Source: Rubinisphaera margarita
GTDB lineage: Bacteria; Planctomycetota; Planctomycetia; Planctomycetales; Planctomycetaceae
Direction of reading: 5' to 3'
Assembly: GCF_022267515.1 (NCBI RefSeq)
Contig: NZ_JAKFGB010000014.1
Span: 186,001-250,000 of the forward strand
Length of the DNA: 64,000 bases
Shown here: positions 63,531-64,000 of the stretch, in pieces
Numbering within the stretch: position 1 is the first letter of the stretch
Layout of the letters: the number at the start of each line of letters is the position of its first letter
Translations under genes and position numbers: made by a program
Notes under the pieces: generated by a model
Told to the model about the DNA's origin: nothing
Databases searched by the model: none
The model's input: the letters and a program-made list of their open reading frames with translations, nothing else

Positions 63531-64000
63531 ATGAAAAGCTGGCGAACAATCTGTCCAACGCTGATCGCCATCGCGACGAGTCTCGCCTCTTCGGGCGTCT
63601 TTCTGCCCGAGGCCGCCTTGTCTCAGGAAAGGTCGACACCCGTGGTTGCGAATCCTCTGGGCGACTCCTCTTTTTCTCGCGCCTTCGCTGTCACTTCCTT
63701 CGAGGATCTGACGGCTTACGCCCGGCTCAAAGCCGCGCATCCGTACCAACCCGCACCCAAGGCCCATGAGATTCTCTCGACGCTGACCTACGACGAATAT
63801 CAACAGATTCAATTCAATCACAAAAAGGCGATCTGGCGGGGCTCGGATCAGTTCTGGATCGAAATGTTTCATCCCGGCTTCGTCCAGCGCGATCAGATCG
63901 GTCTGAACGTGATTGAACAGGGCCGCGAGAAAACCGTCGCTTTCAATCGCGACTATTTTCAATATCCCGAGTCGATGTCGAGCTTTGATATCCCGGCCGA
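63531..64000 (+). CDS. opgG: OpgG/MdoG-like periplasmic glucan biosynthesis protein (N-terminal part)
   Basis: The gene begins at ATG 63531 and runs out of the window after 156 codons. A signal peptide (LIAIATSLASSGVFLPEAALSQ) is followed by the N-terminal OpgG pattern: FEDLTAYARLKAAHPYQPAPKAHEILSTLTYDEYQQIQFNHKKAIWRG, and FWIEMFHPGFVQRDQIGLNVIEQG. OpgG is the periplasmic protein needed to build osmoregulated periplasmic glucans together with the glucosyltransferase OpgH; opgH could lie beyond the window. Translated directly from the sequence; the call is firm for the family, less so for the exact subfamily (OpgG or OpgD). Confidence 0.85.
   Translation, partial: MKSWRTICPTLIAIATSLASSGVFLPEAALSQERSTPVVANPLGDSSFSRAFAVTSFEDLTAYARLKAAHPYQPAPKAHEILSTLTYDEYQQIQFNHKKAIWRGSDQFWIEMFHPGFVQRDQIGLNVIEQGREKTVAFNRDYFQYPESMSSFDIPA

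Overview
The window reads as chromosomal DNA of a planctomycete, probably family Planctomycetaceae (Rubinisphaera/Planctomicrobium/Gimesia-like; the genus is inference). The case rests on gene types typical of that phylum: the end of a planctomycete-type bacterial microcompartment (BMC) locus, DUF1501/DUF1800 and DUF1549/DUF1553 secreted protein pairs, a DUF1559 pseudopilin-like protein, DUF1080, a lone formylmethanofuran dehydrogenase subunit B gene, two adjacent clpP genes, and signal peptides of the Tat type. Base composition is moderately GC-rich. No rRNA, tRNA, CRISPR, phage, transposase or plasmid genes were seen.

Layout. 85-3742: right part of a BMC operon (pentamer shell protein, a protein with a degenerate RpiB-like domain, a second pentamer, a class II sugar-phosphate aldolase with a C-terminal encapsulation peptide, a lactate/malate-type dehydrogenase), which would cleave deoxysugar phosphates such as fuculose/rhamnulose 1-phosphate inside a protein shell. 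4045-8153: membrane proteins and a MoxR ATPase. 8442-12065 (minus): CBS/CorC protein, coiled-coil lipoprotein, two ClpP peptidases. 12371-18614: xylulokinase, a small Cys/Ser/Arg-repeat peptide gene, Gfo/Idh/MocA oxidoreductase, universal stress protein, 2-hydroxyacid dehydrogenase, a membrane protein, plus three copies of a 155-bp inverted-repeat element. 19134-29222: a nine-gene flagellar operon flgF-flgG-flgA-flgH-flgI-flgJ-flgN-flgK-flgL covering rod, P/L rings and hook-filament junction. 29332-34724: panC, lgt, an ECF sigma factor with a membrane anti-sigma-like partner, DUF3891. 35302-41068 (minus): DUF1501/DUF1800 pair, a secreted protein, DUF1559. 41516-44949: rpsB-tsf-pyrH-frr, the classic translation/UMP kinase cluster. 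45192-50158: zinc-ribbon membrane protein, fhcB, hldE-waaF for LPS core heptose. 50319-58003 (minus): MscK-like channel, polytopic membrane protein, GntP permease. 58258-64000: DUF1549 and DUF1501 secreted proteins, DUF1080, a Tyr-rich secreted peptide, and the start of an OpgG-like glucan biosynthesis gene cut by the window end.

The most distinctive signals are (i) the BMC cargo/accessory protein with an apparently inactivated RpiB-like domain, (ii) an orphan peptide with Ser-Cys-Arg repeats followed by a strong terminator, (iii) a hook-filament protein FlgL enlarged by about four flagellin-IN-like repeats, and (iv) several families of short palindromic repeats that recur between genes, one of which lies just upstream of three plus-strand genes and further upstream of a fourth.
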